A stretch of 64,000 bases of DNA from Bacteroidia bacterium (GTDB lineage Bacteria > Bacteroidota > Bacteroidia > Chitinophagales > Chitinophagaceae). The stretch spans positions 1,416,806-1,480,805 of the forward strand of contig JAUICZ010000001.1 in the NCBI GenBank assembly GCA_030429205.1, written 5' to 3'. The stretch's first letter is position 1; each line of letters begins with the position of its first letter. The notes below the pieces were generated by a model. That model saw only the letters and a program-made list of their open reading frames with translations. It had not been told where the DNA came from and did not search any database. The translations under genes and the position numbers were made by a program. Positions 22,420 to 31,784 of the stretch are shown in pieces.

Positions 22420-23982
22420 CTATTCTTCTGCTGGCTCTTGAGGCTCTTCTGCCGGAGGTTCTTCGTCCATAGGCGGGTCATGTTCCTGGTTTGCAAGTTC
22501 CATGTCCACCATAAAGTCTTCTAAAGGAGGAGCCGTTATTTTTCTTAAAAACAGAAGATTTCCATCATATTCAAATGTTGTAACAGTTTCCACATTCATC
22601 GCTGAAGGTAAAACGCCATAATTAAACACAGGTTTTTTTAATGGTTCGTCGGCATCAAACATAAAAGTGTTTTGGTTACCCTTAATCATTTGAGTAATCT
22701 CAAAACAAGGACCATCAATACTATCTACGTAAGTACTTTTATAGCATAGTTTGTCTGCTCCATCAGGGTTATTGGTATAAGCTATGGCATTTGCAGAATG
22801 ACCGTAGAAATATTTAAAACGTGTTATAGAAGATCTGGATAGCCACGTGCCGATATCAATTTTATTAGTTTTGGATAAATCTCCTTTTAAGTTTATCATC
22901 TTGTTTTTTAGTGCTATGCTGCGGCTGCCTTTATATTTAAGTTCGAAATCAAAAGAAACTAATACGATATCCTTTAACGTAACTGTACCGCCAACTCGTT
23001 CATTTTTTGATATTTCAAATATCTCACCAACCATTATGTATTGCTGGAGCTCATGTGAAAAAACACCACTGGTGAACGCAATTCCTGAGTTGCGTTTAGT
23101 AAGGTTGTCGCCTACAGTATTTTTAAGGTCTTCAATAACCTGACTATATGGGACTTTCATGATTTGTTCAACTCCTCCATCCGGGGCAAGCATACTCATA
23201 AATACGCCGTCGGGGTTGCTTTCATTATACATGCCCCCATTGTAATACACACCACCGGAAATGCTTATACCTTCGTTAGTTGTAAAAAAAGTAGGGTATG
23301 GTGCTATTTCGTCTGATTGAAGTCTGCTTTCTGAAACCGTTTCTCCCATCTCCGGTTGTATAGCATGTGTTGTGAAAACATATTTATTACCAGAACTGCT
23401 TTCTTTTCTCACTACCATTATTCTTTCGATATTGGCATTTATGCCAACCACATCCCAGTTGCCAGACGATGGCTTGAATGATTTCTCCCATTTAGGTTTA
23501 ATATCCATGTCAAACATGGACACTTTATAACCATTACGTTTATTTATCTGTATGGCTATAAAACCTTCAGGAGAGTTGCCGCCAAGTAAAACCACCTGAC
23601 TACTGCCTTTAAGTTGGGCTTTCCCTTTAATGTTACCATCAAGTTCTGTAGTAATAAGTACATCTTCTTTTTTGCTGTTGTCATAAAAATGAAGAATGTA
23701 AGCAGCTCCGTTAAATGTAGAGGTTTTTAGCTCATAGCTTTCTGGTAACTCTACATTTATCACATTTTCTTCCTGCAGACTTTCTGTGTTGATTTGAGAA
23801 ATGGTAAAGTTCTTTTTGTTCTGCTTATTTGTTGTGAAATATGGCAGATAAAGAATTTCATTCATTTCACCGGATTGATACATTCCGGTGTAGCTACTTT
23901 TCTTTATACTATCAATAATACCTTCTTGTGCATTTGCATTTAAAAATGCAAGGCACAAAATACCTGTCAAAATCCTGTTCAT
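22420..23982 (-). CDS. Hypothetical secreted protein (520 aa)
   Basis: The ATG at 23982 is chosen because it starts a good signal peptide (NRILTGILCLAFLNANAQ); an in-frame ATG 33 bp upstream would add 11 unrelated residues. The mature part is beta-rich with strand-turn repeats (NIERIMVVRKESSSGNKYVF, QLKGSSQVVLLGGNSPEGFI) as in beta-propeller-like sequences. The C-terminus is an acidic, Pro/Glu-rich tail (last 25 residues), not a T9SS domain. Export to the periplasm is likely; function unknown. Confidence 0.7.
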   Translation of the reverse strand: MNRILTGILCLAFLNANAQEGIIDSIKKSSYTGMYQSGEMNEILYLPYFTTNKQNKKNFTISQINTESLQEENVINVELPESYELKTSTFNGAAYILHFYDNSKKEDVLITTELDGNIKGKAQLKGSSQVVLLGGNSPEGFIAIQINKRNGYKVSMFDMDIKPKWEKSFKPSSGNWDVVGINANIERIMVVRKESSSGNKYVFTTHAIQPEMGETVSESRLQSDEIAPYPTFFTTNEGISISGGVYYNGGMYNESNPDGVFMSMLAPDGGVEQIMKVPYSQVIEDLKNTVGDNLTKRNSGIAFTSGVFSHELQQYIMVGEIFEISKNERVGGTVTLKDIVLVSFDFELKYKGSRSIALKNKMINLKGDLSKTNKIDIGTWLSRSSITRFKYFYGHSANAIAYTNNPDGADKLCYKSTYVDSIDGPCFEITQMIKGNQNTFMFDADEPLKKPVFNYGVLPSAMNVETVTTFEYDGNLLFLRKITAPPLEDFMVDMELANQEHDPPMDEEPPAEEPQEPAEE

Positions 23983-24141
23983 ACATGAATAATTTCGTAC
24001 GCTAAAATAAACCATATAGGTGTTGCATGGGTAAGGCGGTAAAGAAATTTCTAAAAAATATATTTAAAACAAAGTTAAAATAATCAAACACCAAGTTTAT
24101 AAGTTTCCCAAATAATAATTCATTAATGGGTATTTTGCAAT

Positions 24142-25197
24142 GTGCATGTAGATTATCTCATTATTGGTCAAGGAATTACAGGAACCTTTTTAAGTTATTA
24201 CCTGATAAAGGCCGGGAAAAAAGTACTAGTTATAGATGATGGAAAAAACGATGCGCCCAGTCGTGTAGCAAGTGGTATTATTAACCCCGTTACAGGCAGG
24301 CGAGTGGTTGAAACATGGATGATAGAAACTCTATTGGATCATGCTCAGCCAGCATATGAAGATATAGGCGAGGTGCTTGGTAAGAGGCTGATAAATGATG
24401 TTCCTATAATCAATTTTCATACTACTGAGCAAATGCTAAGTGCGTGGAATGATCGACTAAACGAAGGTAGTGATTACATAACGTGTGTTAACAATACTAC
24501 TGAACTTGAGCGGTTTTTTGATACTGGTGTGGGTGCACACGGAGTTAGTCCTACATTTTTAATTGATCTGGCCGGTTTACTTAGCGGCTGGAGGCAATAC
24601 CTCGCAGACAATAACTGTTTGCTTAAAGAGTATTTTGATATACAGAGCCTGGTTAAGAATAGAGATGGAGTGACCTATAAAGAATTGTCAGCAGAAAAGA
24701 TATTCTTCTGCAATGGTACAACCTCTTTTCAATACGATTATTTCAAGAAACTACCTTTTGCATTTAGTAAGGGAGAGGCATTGATAATAGAAGTGGATGG
24801 GCTGCCGCAAACAAATATCTACAAACAAGCACTAAGTATAGTGCCATATGGCGATAATAAGTTCTGGGTAGGTTCTTCTTTTGAATGGAATTTTAAAGAT
24901 GACCTTCCATCAACTGCTTTTCGAGAAAAGGCAACCTCAGTATTAGACAGTTGGTTAAAGTTACCATACAAAGTAATTGAGCATCGTTCTTCAGTAAGAC
25001 CTGCCAGCATGGAGCGACGTCCGTTTGTTGGGCTACACCCCTTGCACAGTACTGTTGGTATACTGAATGGTATGGGAACCAAGGGGTGCTCTTTGGCGCC
25101 ATATTTTGCCAATCAGCTTGTAGAGCATATTCTAAACTGTTCCTCAATAACTCCTGAGGCTGATATAAATAGATTTAGAAAAATATTGTCTGCTTAA
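24142..25197 (+). CDS. FAD-dependent amino-acid oxidoreductase (DadA/glycine oxidase type)
   Basis: The 351-residue protein begins with an FAD dinucleotide motif (DYLIIGQGITGTFLSYYL) and a VLVIDDGKN acidic strand end. GIINPVTGRRVVETWM follows, as in DAO-family oxidases. Near the C-terminus GILNGMGTKGCSLAPYFANQ is the flavin-ring loop. It would oxidise an amino acid or related amine in the cytosol; the substrate is not evident. The start is GTG at 24142, as no in-frame ATG fits the FAD motif. It ends in a 4-bp overlap with the convergent NTF2-like gene. Confidence 0.85.
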   Translation: MHVDYLIIGQGITGTFLSYYLIKAGKKVLVIDDGKNDAPSRVASGIINPVTGRRVVETWMIETLLDHAQPAYEDIGEVLGKRLINDVPIINFHTTEQMLSAWNDRLNEGSDYITCVNNTTELERFFDTGVGAHGVSPTFLIDLAGLLSGWRQYLADNNCLLKEYFDIQSLVKNRDGVTYKELSAEKIFFCNGTTSFQYDYFKKLPFAFSKGEALIIEVDGLPQTNIYKQALSIVPYGDNKFWVGSSFEWNFKDDLPSTAFREKATSVLDSWLKLPYKVIEHRSSVRPASMERRPFVGLHPLHSTVGILNGMGTKGCSLAPYFANQLVEHILNCSSITPEADINRFRKILSA

Positions 25198-25658
25198 ACA
25201 GTATGAAACTTGCCTTTAGCAGTCGGCATGTCTTTATATACTTGTGTTATATCAGTATTGTGTACTAATGCTATCTTATAGTTGTCTTCAATCTTTTTAG
25301 CAATTATTTGAATGATGCCATTTCTGTCAGGAGCGTCTAAGCCATCTGGTGTTAGGTTATGCTTTGTTTCCCAGCTGGCGGTCACGATGACTAATTCAGG
25401 GGAAAGAGCACGTGCACGAATTTCGTTGAAAGTGAGCACGGCCTTTTTCATTGTTTTGCTGAATGGGAATTCGTGCTGTTTTTTGATCTCGTCAATACCT
25501 ATTGCTACTTGTCCTATTACATCAGTAAATTCTGCTTTCTCAACAAACAGGTCGCAAAAACAATCTATGTTTTTGTCGTTCCAAAACTTAATGAACTTGT
25601 CTAACAACTCACTGATGTTAGCAGTGGTATTACTACAAACGCTACTATTAATATCCAT
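25194..25658 (-). CDS. SnoaL/NTF2-like protein (SgcJ/EcaC type)
   Basis: The 154-residue product has the NTF2-like cone pattern: helix LLDKFIKFWNDKNIDCFCDL, then FVEKAEFTDVIGQVAIGIDE, strands ELVIVTASWETKHN and GIIQIIAKKIEDNYKIALVH, ending HNTDITQVY. Members of the SgcJ/EcaC group are small steroid-isomerase-like proteins of mostly unknown reaction. It is convergent with the FAD oxidoreductase gene, with which its end overlaps by 4 bp. Confidence 0.8.
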   Translation of the reverse strand: MDINSSVCSNTTANISELLDKFIKFWNDKNIDCFCDLFVEKAEFTDVIGQVAIGIDEIKKQHEFPFSKTMKKAVLTFNEIRARALSPELVIVTASWETKHNLTPDGLDAPDRNGIIQIIAKKIEDNYKIALVHNTDITQVYKDMPTAKGKFHTV

Positions 25659-25732
25659 TGTTGCAAAAGTACAACTCGCGTATTTACTCTTTCTTATTGT
25701 GTAATAAGGTTAGTCTATATAGTTTCTGAGCG

Positions 25733-26524
25733 TTAAAGCACTTTTTCCAGGCTGGCCGATGTTTGAGCAGAGAAGTAGCCTACGGCACCTCCTGAAATAT
25801 TGCTTTTGGGGTTTGATGGTGATGCTACGTTTGCAGCACCATTAACCTCTATAAGCTCAACAAAATAGTCGTAAACATTTTTATCAATACAGTTGATCTC
25901 TACATTGATTTTCTGTCCTGCCAGCTCACCCGGAACCAGTTCGTACTCTCCGCTAAAAAGAACGGCCTCTCTGCTATTACCATTTATATACTTATCATCT
26001 TCTATAAATATATCAGGTATCAAAGAATCATTGAGATATAGCGTAGCCCTGTAATAGTTACCCATTTGAGGAGGATCTGTATAGTGTAGTACAACAAACT
26101 CAGTATTACCTCCAAAGCCACCAAAACGCCTTGTGGTCAAAGAGTCTACAACTACCAGCTTAGGCATGGTACTGCTGGCTGTGTAGGTCTTGTTGTCGAC
26201 TGTTACGGTCAGGTTGTATGTTCTTCCCTCTACGCCAAGCATATTTGTTGCAGAATACTGACCATCTCCCAAATGCTGCAAGGTGGCTCTATTTCCTGCA
26301 TCGTCAGAAAGTGTAACCACTGCATTAGTAACCGGTGGAAACGAATTGTTTTGATCTACTTCAACTGTTTTAGATATTTTTATTGTAGGCACTTCTCCAT
26401 TATTAATGGAGCCAACAATAACTACTTTAGGAGGAGCGTCATCAATATTTACATCTATAACTTTTGTACAAGATGCAAATATGCTAAGTGCAAATACAAT
26501 AGGTATATATATAGCCTTATTCAT
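25733..26524 (-). CDS. DUF4249 lipoprotein, partner of TonB receptor
   Basis: The 263-residue protein has a lipoprotein signal with Cys19 (LSIFASC), then VIDVNIDDAPPKVVIVGSIN, the usual DUF4249 opening. An Ig-like segment follows with PTIKISKTVEV and TNAVVTLSDDAGN. Members are outer-membrane lipoproteins coded next to TonB-dependent receptors in Bacteroidota and probably assist ligand capture. The gene lies 3 bp after the receptor gene on the same strand, so the two form an operon. The ligand is unknown. Confidence 0.88.
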   Translation of the reverse strand: MNKAIYIPIVFALSIFASCTKVIDVNIDDAPPKVVIVGSINNGEVPTIKISKTVEVDQNNSFPPVTNAVVTLSDDAGNRATLQHLGDGQYSATNMLGVEGRTYNLTVTVDNKTYTASSTMPKLVVVDSLTTRRFGGFGGNTEFVVLHYTDPPQMGNYYRATLYLNDSLIPDIFIEDDKYINGNSREAVLFSGEYELVPGELAGQKINVEINCIDKNVYDYFVELIEVNGAANVASPSNPKSNISGGAVGYFSAQTSASLEKVL

Positions 26525-26527
26525 GAT

Positions 26528-28849
26528 TTAAAATTTAAAGTTGTAAGTGATTGATGGTACTATGCCAAATAAAGATGTTTGTACGGCCTGTGTTTGTTGA
26601 GGGTTGTTCGGGTTGTCTTGAAATTCAATAGTAAATGGGTTATATCTGTTGTAAGCATTGTATACAGAAAATGACCAGCTGGACTCTCTACCCTTTTTAG
26701 TGATCTTGGTATAAGTAGCACCAAGGTCTAAACGATGATAGGCTGGCATACGAGACCCGTTTCTTTCCGTATAGTAATAGTATGTTTGCCCATCAACACT
26801 GTATTTGCCGGCAGGGTAGGTAACCGCATTACCTGTGTTATATACCCACACTGCGGAGATGGTCCAACGTTTTGTAAGGTCGTACATCCCTACCAGTGAT
26901 ACATCGTGTGTTCTGTCGAAACGAGCCGCATACCATTCGTTATTGTTAATGCCGTTTACCTTTCTTTCTGTTCTCGATAATGTGTAGCCTATCCAACCAT
27001 TGAATTTACCATAGCGCTTCTTGAAGAATAATTCAATGCCATACGCTCTACCAATACCGTATAGCAGATCTCCTTCAATATTATTATTAATAGTAAGCTC
27101 TGCACCATTCCTGTAGTCTATTTGGTTTTGCATATCCTTGTAATATACTTCCGCACTAAACTCGTAAAGGTTGTCTTTGAAGTTTCTGTAATACCCTAAT
27201 GAGTATTGGTCAGAAATTTCAGGTTTTACGTTCGGGCTGCTTGGTATCCAGCGGTCTGTTGGTGTGCTGGTTGTGGTATTTGTCATCAGGTGCAGGTTTT
27301 GTGTGCTACGTGTGTAACCTGCTTTAATAGACGTTTGTTCGTTTAAGCGATAATTGATTGCTGCACGAGGTTCTATATTGAAGTATGTGTTGATGAACTC
27401 TCCGCTTGCATGTACGGTGCTGTCAATTACATCGCCGTCGTTATTAAACGTATAATAAGTGCCGGCACCTAAGTTGGTGAAAGAAGATCCCCTTAAGCCG
27501 AAATTCAGGTTTAGCTTTTCATTTATTTTCCATTCGTCAGAAACAAATACTGCATTTTCCCACGCATATTTGTCTTTGTAGTCAGTGCTGTTGATCTGAT
27601 TGTCAGACGATGAAATATTACCCGGAGCAATTGTATGATGAATGGTATTGAACCCAAACTTCATAGTGTGTTTTGTACTTAAATAGTATTGAAATTCTTG
27701 TTGTAAGTTCCAGTCGTTAATCCTCGATTTGATGTCAAAATCAACACCATTACCATTAATGCTGATGTTGTAATTGTAGTTGCTGTATATAACAGATGTG
27801 TTAGAGAATAACTTACTATTGACGATATGGTTCCAGCGCAAAGTAGCTGTAGTGTTTCCCCAGTTAAAACCAAATGAATTGTTTACACCCAGAACGTCTT
27901 TTCCAAAATATCCTGATAAAAATATCCTGTTCTTATCGTTGATCTTGTAGTTAACCTTTGCATTCAGGTCATAGAAGTACAATTTGCTGTTGTTCAGCGT
28001 ACTGTCGTTTGAAAGTTTTAAGAACATGTCTGCATATGTTCTTCGTCCTGTTATTAAGAAAGAGCTTTTATCTTTTTGGATAGGCCCTTCTACATTCAGT
28101 TTCGAAGAGATAAGCCCGATACCACCACTAACATGATACTTTTGGTCATTACCGTCGTTCATTTTAACGTCCAGAACAGACGATAACCTTCCGCCGTATT
28201 CAGCAGGTATGCTTCCCTTGTATACTGTAACGTCTTTAATAGCATCAGAGTTGAATGTGGAGAAGAACCCTAACAAGTGTGAGGCGTTATATACAGGCGC
28301 CTCGTCTAACAATATTAAGTTTTGGTCTGCAGATCCTCCGCGTACATAAAAACCGCTGTTGCCATCACCTGCCGACGATATGCCCGGCATAAGCTGTATG
28401 GTTTTCAGAATATCACGCTCCCCCATGATTACAGGTAACTTATTGGCTGTTTTAATATCCAATTTCATTACCCCCATTTCATTTCTAGAGAGGTTAACAT
28501 CAGCTTTCTCGCTTTTTACTACGGCTTCTTCAAGTAGCTGTCCTTCTTCTATTAAGGCGATATTCTGCGTTATATCTTCAGAGAGTATAACCTTTTGTTC
28601 ACTGACCTGATATCCCAAGTAGCTAACGCTAACAGTGTAGTCTCCTTCGGGAAGTGTAATAGAGTAGAAGCCATATTCATTTGTTACAGCTCCAACGCTT
28701 GGTAGTTCATTTACTTTCACGATAGCACCTATAAGTGCTTCTCCGGAAGATTTTGCCTTGATAGTACCGTTAATTGTGAATTTTTGTGCTTGCGCATAAA
28801 GCCCGCATAAAAGCAGCAGTGCGGTAAATAGTATTCTTAGTTGATGCAT
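26528..28849 (-). CDS. TonB-dependent outer-membrane receptor
   Basis: The ATG at 28849 starts a signal peptide (HQLRILFTALLLLCGLYAQA); a longer frame from 28906 would read over a -7-like TATTTTCG, so it is not used. The 773-residue product has a carboxypeptidase D regulatory-like domain (about 22-105), a plug (about 115-225, with PVIMGERDILKTIQLMPGIS and GFYVRGGSADQNLILLDE) and a 22-strand-type barrel ending with an aromatic residue in SITYNFKF. It imports a ligand across the outer membrane using TonB energy. The DUF4249 lipoprotein follows. Its relatives are receptors with plug wording DILKTIQLMPGISS; the substrate cannot be assigned. Confidence 0.92.
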   Translation of the reverse strand: MHQLRILFTALLLLCGLYAQAQKFTINGTIKAKSSGEALIGAIVKVNELPSVGAVTNEYGFYSITLPEGDYTVSVSYLGYQVSEQKVILSEDITQNIALIEEGQLLEEAVVKSEKADVNLSRNEMGVMKLDIKTANKLPVIMGERDILKTIQLMPGISSAGDGNSGFYVRGGSADQNLILLDEAPVYNASHLLGFFSTFNSDAIKDVTVYKGSIPAEYGGRLSSVLDVKMNDGNDQKYHVSGGIGLISSKLNVEGPIQKDKSSFLITGRRTYADMFLKLSNDSTLNNSKLYFYDLNAKVNYKINDKNRIFLSGYFGKDVLGVNNSFGFNWGNTTATLRWNHIVNSKLFSNTSVIYSNYNYNISINGNGVDFDIKSRINDWNLQQEFQYYLSTKHTMKFGFNTIHHTIAPGNISSSDNQINSTDYKDKYAWENAVFVSDEWKINEKLNLNFGLRGSSFTNLGAGTYYTFNNDGDVIDSTVHASGEFINTYFNIEPRAAINYRLNEQTSIKAGYTRSTQNLHLMTNTTTSTPTDRWIPSSPNVKPEISDQYSLGYYRNFKDNLYEFSAEVYYKDMQNQIDYRNGAELTINNNIEGDLLYGIGRAYGIELFFKKRYGKFNGWIGYTLSRTERKVNGINNNEWYAARFDRTHDVSLVGMYDLTKRWTISAVWVYNTGNAVTYPAGKYSVDGQTYYYYTERNGSRMPAYHRLDLGATYTKITKKGRESSWSFSVYNAYNRYNPFTIEFQDNPNNPQQTQAVQTSLFGIVPSITYNFKF

Positions 28850-28865
28850 GGATCTTGATGTTCGA

Positions 28866-29096
28866 GAATTGCGAAAATACTTGTTGCGTTTATTGTTTCT
28901 TATCATTTAACGAAACTTTATTGCTCAACAGAATAAAACGTATGTCGAGCGATAATGTTACATCAAATACTGTTTCGCGTGCAAATTTGATACTTATATC
29001 AAAATTTACATTGCGTAAAACAGTAAAGCGGAAAAAATCAACATTCAATATTGCTTTATCCGCACTTCAATAAGACAGCTATAACAAACAATACCC
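28866..29096. other. Short intergenic region between the TonB receptor and the sterol desaturase cluster
   Basis: About 230 bp with no convincing gene. It holds the promoter region of the TonB receptor (minus strand) and the 3' end of the desaturase cluster, whose last stop is at 29097. Confidence 0.4.
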
Positions 29097-29321
29097 CTAT
29101 TTGTTTATAGAAAATAGTTTCAAGATCCCGATACGGATCAGTAACAGCCAGGGAAGGCCATGTAATACAGTATCAAAATAATCGAGAGGCTTCATTCCTA
29201 CACCTCCGCCGGCTAACCATTTTACCTTACCCCATATATGAGGTTCCGGTGCAAAAGGAGCCAGCCCAAGCGTTAAACAAGCAAGAATAACAACTTTGTA
29301 ATCGTTAATTAGATCTTTCAT
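29097..29321 (-). CDS. Small membrane protein of the sterol-desaturase/rhodanese cluster
   Basis: The 74-residue product has two hydrophobic stretches (KVVILACLTLGLAPFA and GLPWLLLIRIGILKLF) around a Gly-rich, Trp-containing loop (WGKVKWLAGGGVGMKPLDYF). The start overlaps the desaturase stop by 17 bp, which points to translational coupling. Small proteins of this appearance follow desaturase-like genes in other Bacteroidota, so it may be a partner subunit. Function unknown. Confidence 0.7.
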   Translation of the reverse strand: MKDLINDYKVVILACLTLGLAPFAPEPHIWGKVKWLAGGGVGMKPLDYFDTVLHGLPWLLLIRIGILKLFSINK

Positions 29322-30186
29322 TCTTAAAAGGTTCGATCATTTGATGTGCAAAATCTTCAGGGTAGTTTTCATCTCCATGAAAGCCCAGAGTAATGTCTCG
29401 TCCGGTTTTAGGGATGTATGCAGTACGAAATATATAGTCCCAAATGCTCAGACTAATGCCAAAATTGACACCGTACTTGTGCTCTTTAGGTAAATCTTTT
29501 GCATGATGCCATATGTGCATTTTAGGGTTGTTGAACAAAAAGCCAAGTGGTCCGTACCCCCAACCTAGGTTTGCATGATTGAGGTGACCTATAAGCACGG
29601 CAAACATATGTATGATGAAGAATTTCTCTATTCCCACACCTATCATAGCTAGGGGGATGTACTGTATGCTTTTATAAATAATGGTTTCCATCCAATGAAA
29701 CCGTAGATGTGCGGCAAAGCCCATTTCTTTTACAGAGTGGTGCAGTTTATGGAACTCCCACATCCAGGGCACTCTGTGCAACATTCTGTGAACATTCCAT
29801 TGTATAAAGTCGGCTACTACAAATATCAGTGCAAATTGAGCCCATATAGGCCAGCTGTTAACTTCAATTGCAACCAGGTTGTTGATACCTGCAAGCGCCA
29901 AAAGGTCGTCAAAAGCTTTTACAGCAATATTAGATAAGGCATTATAACCGATGAGAGAAAAAAGGAAAAAGTTGAAAAATAAGTAGAACCCATCCAGCCA
30001 AAAATCTTTACGTATTGCGGCTTGTTTCTTCCTCCATGGGAAAGCAATTTCTAACAACCACACTAGTACAGACAATGCTACCAGCCAATAAAAGTAATTG
30101 GTCCACGATGGGGTGGTTACTTCATTTACCAGATAATTCCAATAGCCGGTAAAAGAGTCTTTTATTATTTGCCAGTACTTATTCAT
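29305..30186 (-). CDS. Sterol desaturase/fatty acid hydroxylase superfamily membrane enzyme
   Basis: The 293-residue protein has several membrane segments and the di-iron His clusters of the superfamily: HRMLH, ELHKLHHS (HKLHH) and MHIWHHAKDLP. The reaction would be an oxygen-dependent hydroxylation or desaturation of a lipid-like substrate at the inner membrane. The substrate is not evident. It is coded at the end of a minus-strand cluster with rhodaneses and DUF2892 proteins under an upstream Crp/Fnr gene, an association known from other Bacteroidota. The rhodanese at 30179 overlaps its start by 8 bp. Confidence 0.85.
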   Translation of the reverse strand: MNKYWQIIKDSFTGYWNYLVNEVTTPSWTNYFYWLVALSVLVWLLEIAFPWRKKQAAIRKDFWLDGFYLFFNFFLFSLIGYNALSNIAVKAFDDLLALAGINNLVAIEVNSWPIWAQFALIFVVADFIQWNVHRMLHRVPWMWEFHKLHHSVKEMGFAAHLRFHWMETIIYKSIQYIPLAMIGVGIEKFFIIHMFAVLIGHLNHANLGWGYGPLGFLFNNPKMHIWHHAKDLPKEHKYGVNFGISLSIWDYIFRTAYIPKTGRDITLGFHGDENYPEDFAHQMIEPFKNERSN

Positions 30187-30685
30187 ATACTTTTTCGCCT
30201 TTATTTAGCCAAATACCCCATGTTCTGCTGTAAGCGTGTACTTTGTTTGTTTTGCCCGAAGAGTCGTAAACATCGTATCCGTTATTTACCCATTCGAAAA
30301 TGCCACCATACATGTTAGCAACATCTTCATAGCCAGCATTTTTGAGCTTCTCTGCAATATTCTCGCTGCGCTTACCTACAGAGCAATACACAATTATTTT
30401 TTTGTTTTTTGCTATGTTGGTTACTCTGGTCATGTCAAAGTTGTCGTAGCCTACCCATGTTGCTCCTTTAATATGACTCACATCATATTCAGCTTTTTCA
30501 CGCGCATCCAGAAAGGTTGCATTTTTTAACTCGTGGGCTTTCTTTGCACTCACCTCTGTTACAGAGTGAGATAACAGTGCTTTTAGCATTGTATTGTAAG
30601 TACCACTTTCAACCATGCGTTGAGCTTTGGTGGTATTGCCAAAAAATAATGCCATTATAAAAGCCGTTACAGTTAAAAATTTCAT
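30179..30685 (-). CDS. Exported rhodanese-domain protein
   Basis: The 168-residue protein has a signal peptide (KFLTVTAFIMALFFGNTTKA) and one rhodanese domain (about 50-145) with ATFLDAREKAEYDVSHIK and the active-site loop IIVYCSVGKRSENIA, so Cys is intact. It would transfer sulfane sulfur in the periplasm. Its position in the cluster of rhodaneses and DUF2892 proteins suggests sulfur detoxification or trafficking. It overlaps the desaturase gene by 8 bp. Confidence 0.9.
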   Translation of the reverse strand: MKFLTVTAFIMALFFGNTTKAQRMVESGTYNTMLKALLSHSVTEVSAKKAHELKNATFLDAREKAEYDVSHIKGATWVGYDNFDMTRVTNIAKNKKIIVYCSVGKRSENIAEKLKNAGYEDVANMYGGIFEWVNNGYDVYDSSGKTNKVHAYSRTWGIWLNKGEKVYE

Positions 30686-30691
30686 GTATGC

Positions 30692-30913
30692 CTACTGCTG
30701 TTCATCCTTTGTGATGGATTTCCTGGGTGGAGGTTCATACGCACAATGACCAGACGCACAACCAATGTTCATTACAGCCATGAATGCAAAGTAGACTCCA
30801 AACAGTATCAGGAAATATTCTTTAAGGTAGAATGCTTGCGCAGTAGCAATTAACCCTACAACAAGGTAAACTACCCTGCGCACATTCCAACCGTTCATAA
30901 TTCGTTCTTTCAT
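30692..30913 (-). CDS. DUF2892-like inner-membrane protein (73 aa)
   Basis: The 73-residue product has two membrane helices (RVVYLVVGLIATAQAFYL and FLILFGVYFAFMAVMNIG), then Cys-rich SGHCAYEPPPR and a basic tail. This is the YgaP-type C-terminal membrane anchor, here separate. In E. coli YgaP the same hydrophobic pair is fused to a rhodanese. The start codon overlaps the stop of the rhodanese at 30913 by one base, so they are coupled. An in-frame Met six codons later is an alternative start. Confidence 0.8.
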   Translation of the reverse strand: MKERIMNGWNVRRVVYLVVGLIATAQAFYLKEYFLILFGVYFAFMAVMNIGCASGHCAYEPPPRKSITKDEQQ

Positions 30914-31224
30914 TAGTTTAATTTGTTGTTCAGGCTCATCCAGCCACCACCGTTATAAACTTCGGTAAAGCCGTTCGATTTTAGTATGCCTTTTGCAGAA
31001 GCACTTCTCATTCCTGATGCACAACAAGTAATTACAGGTTTGTCTTTTTTGATCTTACTTAACTGTCCCTGAAGTGCATTTAACGGAATGTTTTTACTAC
31101 CACGTACATGCCCGCCTGCAAACTCTTGCGGAGAGCGTACATCAATGATTTGAGCTCCGTTCTCAACAAGCTCGGCATAATTTACCGAACTTCCTCCTAA
31201 TAATTTCTTAAGTATTCCTATCAT
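30913..31224 (-). CDS. Cytosolic rhodanese (103 aa)
   Basis: A single rhodanese domain without signal peptide: NGAQIIDVRSPQEFAGGHVR and the loop VITCCASGMRSASAK with an intact catalytic Cys. It transfers sulfane sulfur from persulfide or thiosulfate to a thiol. It directly abuts the second rhodanese (31225) and is overlapped by one base with the DUF2892-like gene at 30913. The two short rhodaneses are similar in the active-site loop and probably arose by duplication. Confidence 0.9.
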   Translation of the reverse strand: MIGILKKLLGGSSVNYAELVENGAQIIDVRSPQEFAGGHVRGSKNIPLNALQGQLSKIKKDKPVITCCASGMRSASAKGILKSNGFTEVYNGGGWMSLNNKLN

Positions 31225-31506
31225 TTAACTGTTTTTATGAAAATTAACGTCTGTCCAGCCACCGCCATTATAGACATTGCTGAAGCCATTACTTTGTAGC
31301 ATTTGTGTTGCCATGCCACTACGTCCACCACTTGCACAACATAGAACGATATGTCCATCTATGCTTTTTAGTTCATCAACTCTGGCTGGTAGTTCATTCA
31401 ATGGAATGTTTTTAGAACCAACCACATTGCCGCCCATAAACTCTTCCGGCGTACGTACATCGATAATAGTTGTATCGTTGTTTTTGATAATTTCTACTAT
31501 ACTCAT
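31225..31506 (-). CDS. Cytosolic rhodanese (93 aa)
   Basis: One rhodanese domain: TIIDVRTPEEFMGGNVVGSK, then HIVLCCASGGRSGMAT with the catalytic Cys in CCASGGRS. No signal peptide. It lies 8 bp after the DUF2892 gene at 31515 and next to its paralogue at 30913-31224; the two share about the same GGGW-ending C-terminus (VYNGGGWTDVN versus VYNGGGWMSLN). Sulfur transfer is inferred from the family. Confidence 0.9.
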   Translation of the reverse strand: MSIVEIIKNNDTTIIDVRTPEEFMGGNVVGSKNIPLNELPARVDELKSIDGHIVLCCASGGRSGMATQMLQSNGFSNVYNGGGWTDVNFHKNS

Positions 31507-31514
31507 AATAAAAC

Positions 31515-31718
31515 CTATTTTTTCTTTTTTGTACTTATTTTAAATGGTGCATACAGCGGGCAAAAGCCAATAAAGCTTGTTGCAATAAATATACCTGCAA
31601 GTACCAAAAGTATGATCGCTGCGGTACCGGTTATTTGCCCCGTAAAATAAAGGATGCCTATAACTACGGCTATCAAAATCCTAATGATCTTGTCTGCGGA
31701 GCCCATGTTTGCTTTCAT
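31515..31718 (-). CDS. DUF2892 membrane protein (67 aa)
   Basis: A 67-residue protein of two membrane helices, starting MGSADKIIRILIAVVIGILY and ending with the FIGFCPLYAPFKIST motif typical of DUF2892, then a Lys-rich tail. The Cys in GFCPLY is characteristic. It heads the rhodanese-DUF2892 gene cluster just downstream of the Crp/Fnr regulator. Function unknown; a role in sulfide/polysulfide handling is inferred from the rhodanese partners. Confidence 0.9.
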   Translation of the reverse strand: MKANMGSADKIIRILIAVVIGILYFTGQITGTAAIILLVLAGIFIATSFIGFCPLYAPFKISTKKKK

Positions 31719-31784
31719 AACTAATTGTGTTGTTTAGTGTATTGCAAACATAGATATGTATATACACAGGTATGGTAACTATTG

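Noticed and set aside
28855-29073. A 72-codon plus-strand frame ahead of the TonB receptor
   Set aside because: Unlikely composition (Cys/Ser-rich), no domain, and overlap with the receptor promoter.
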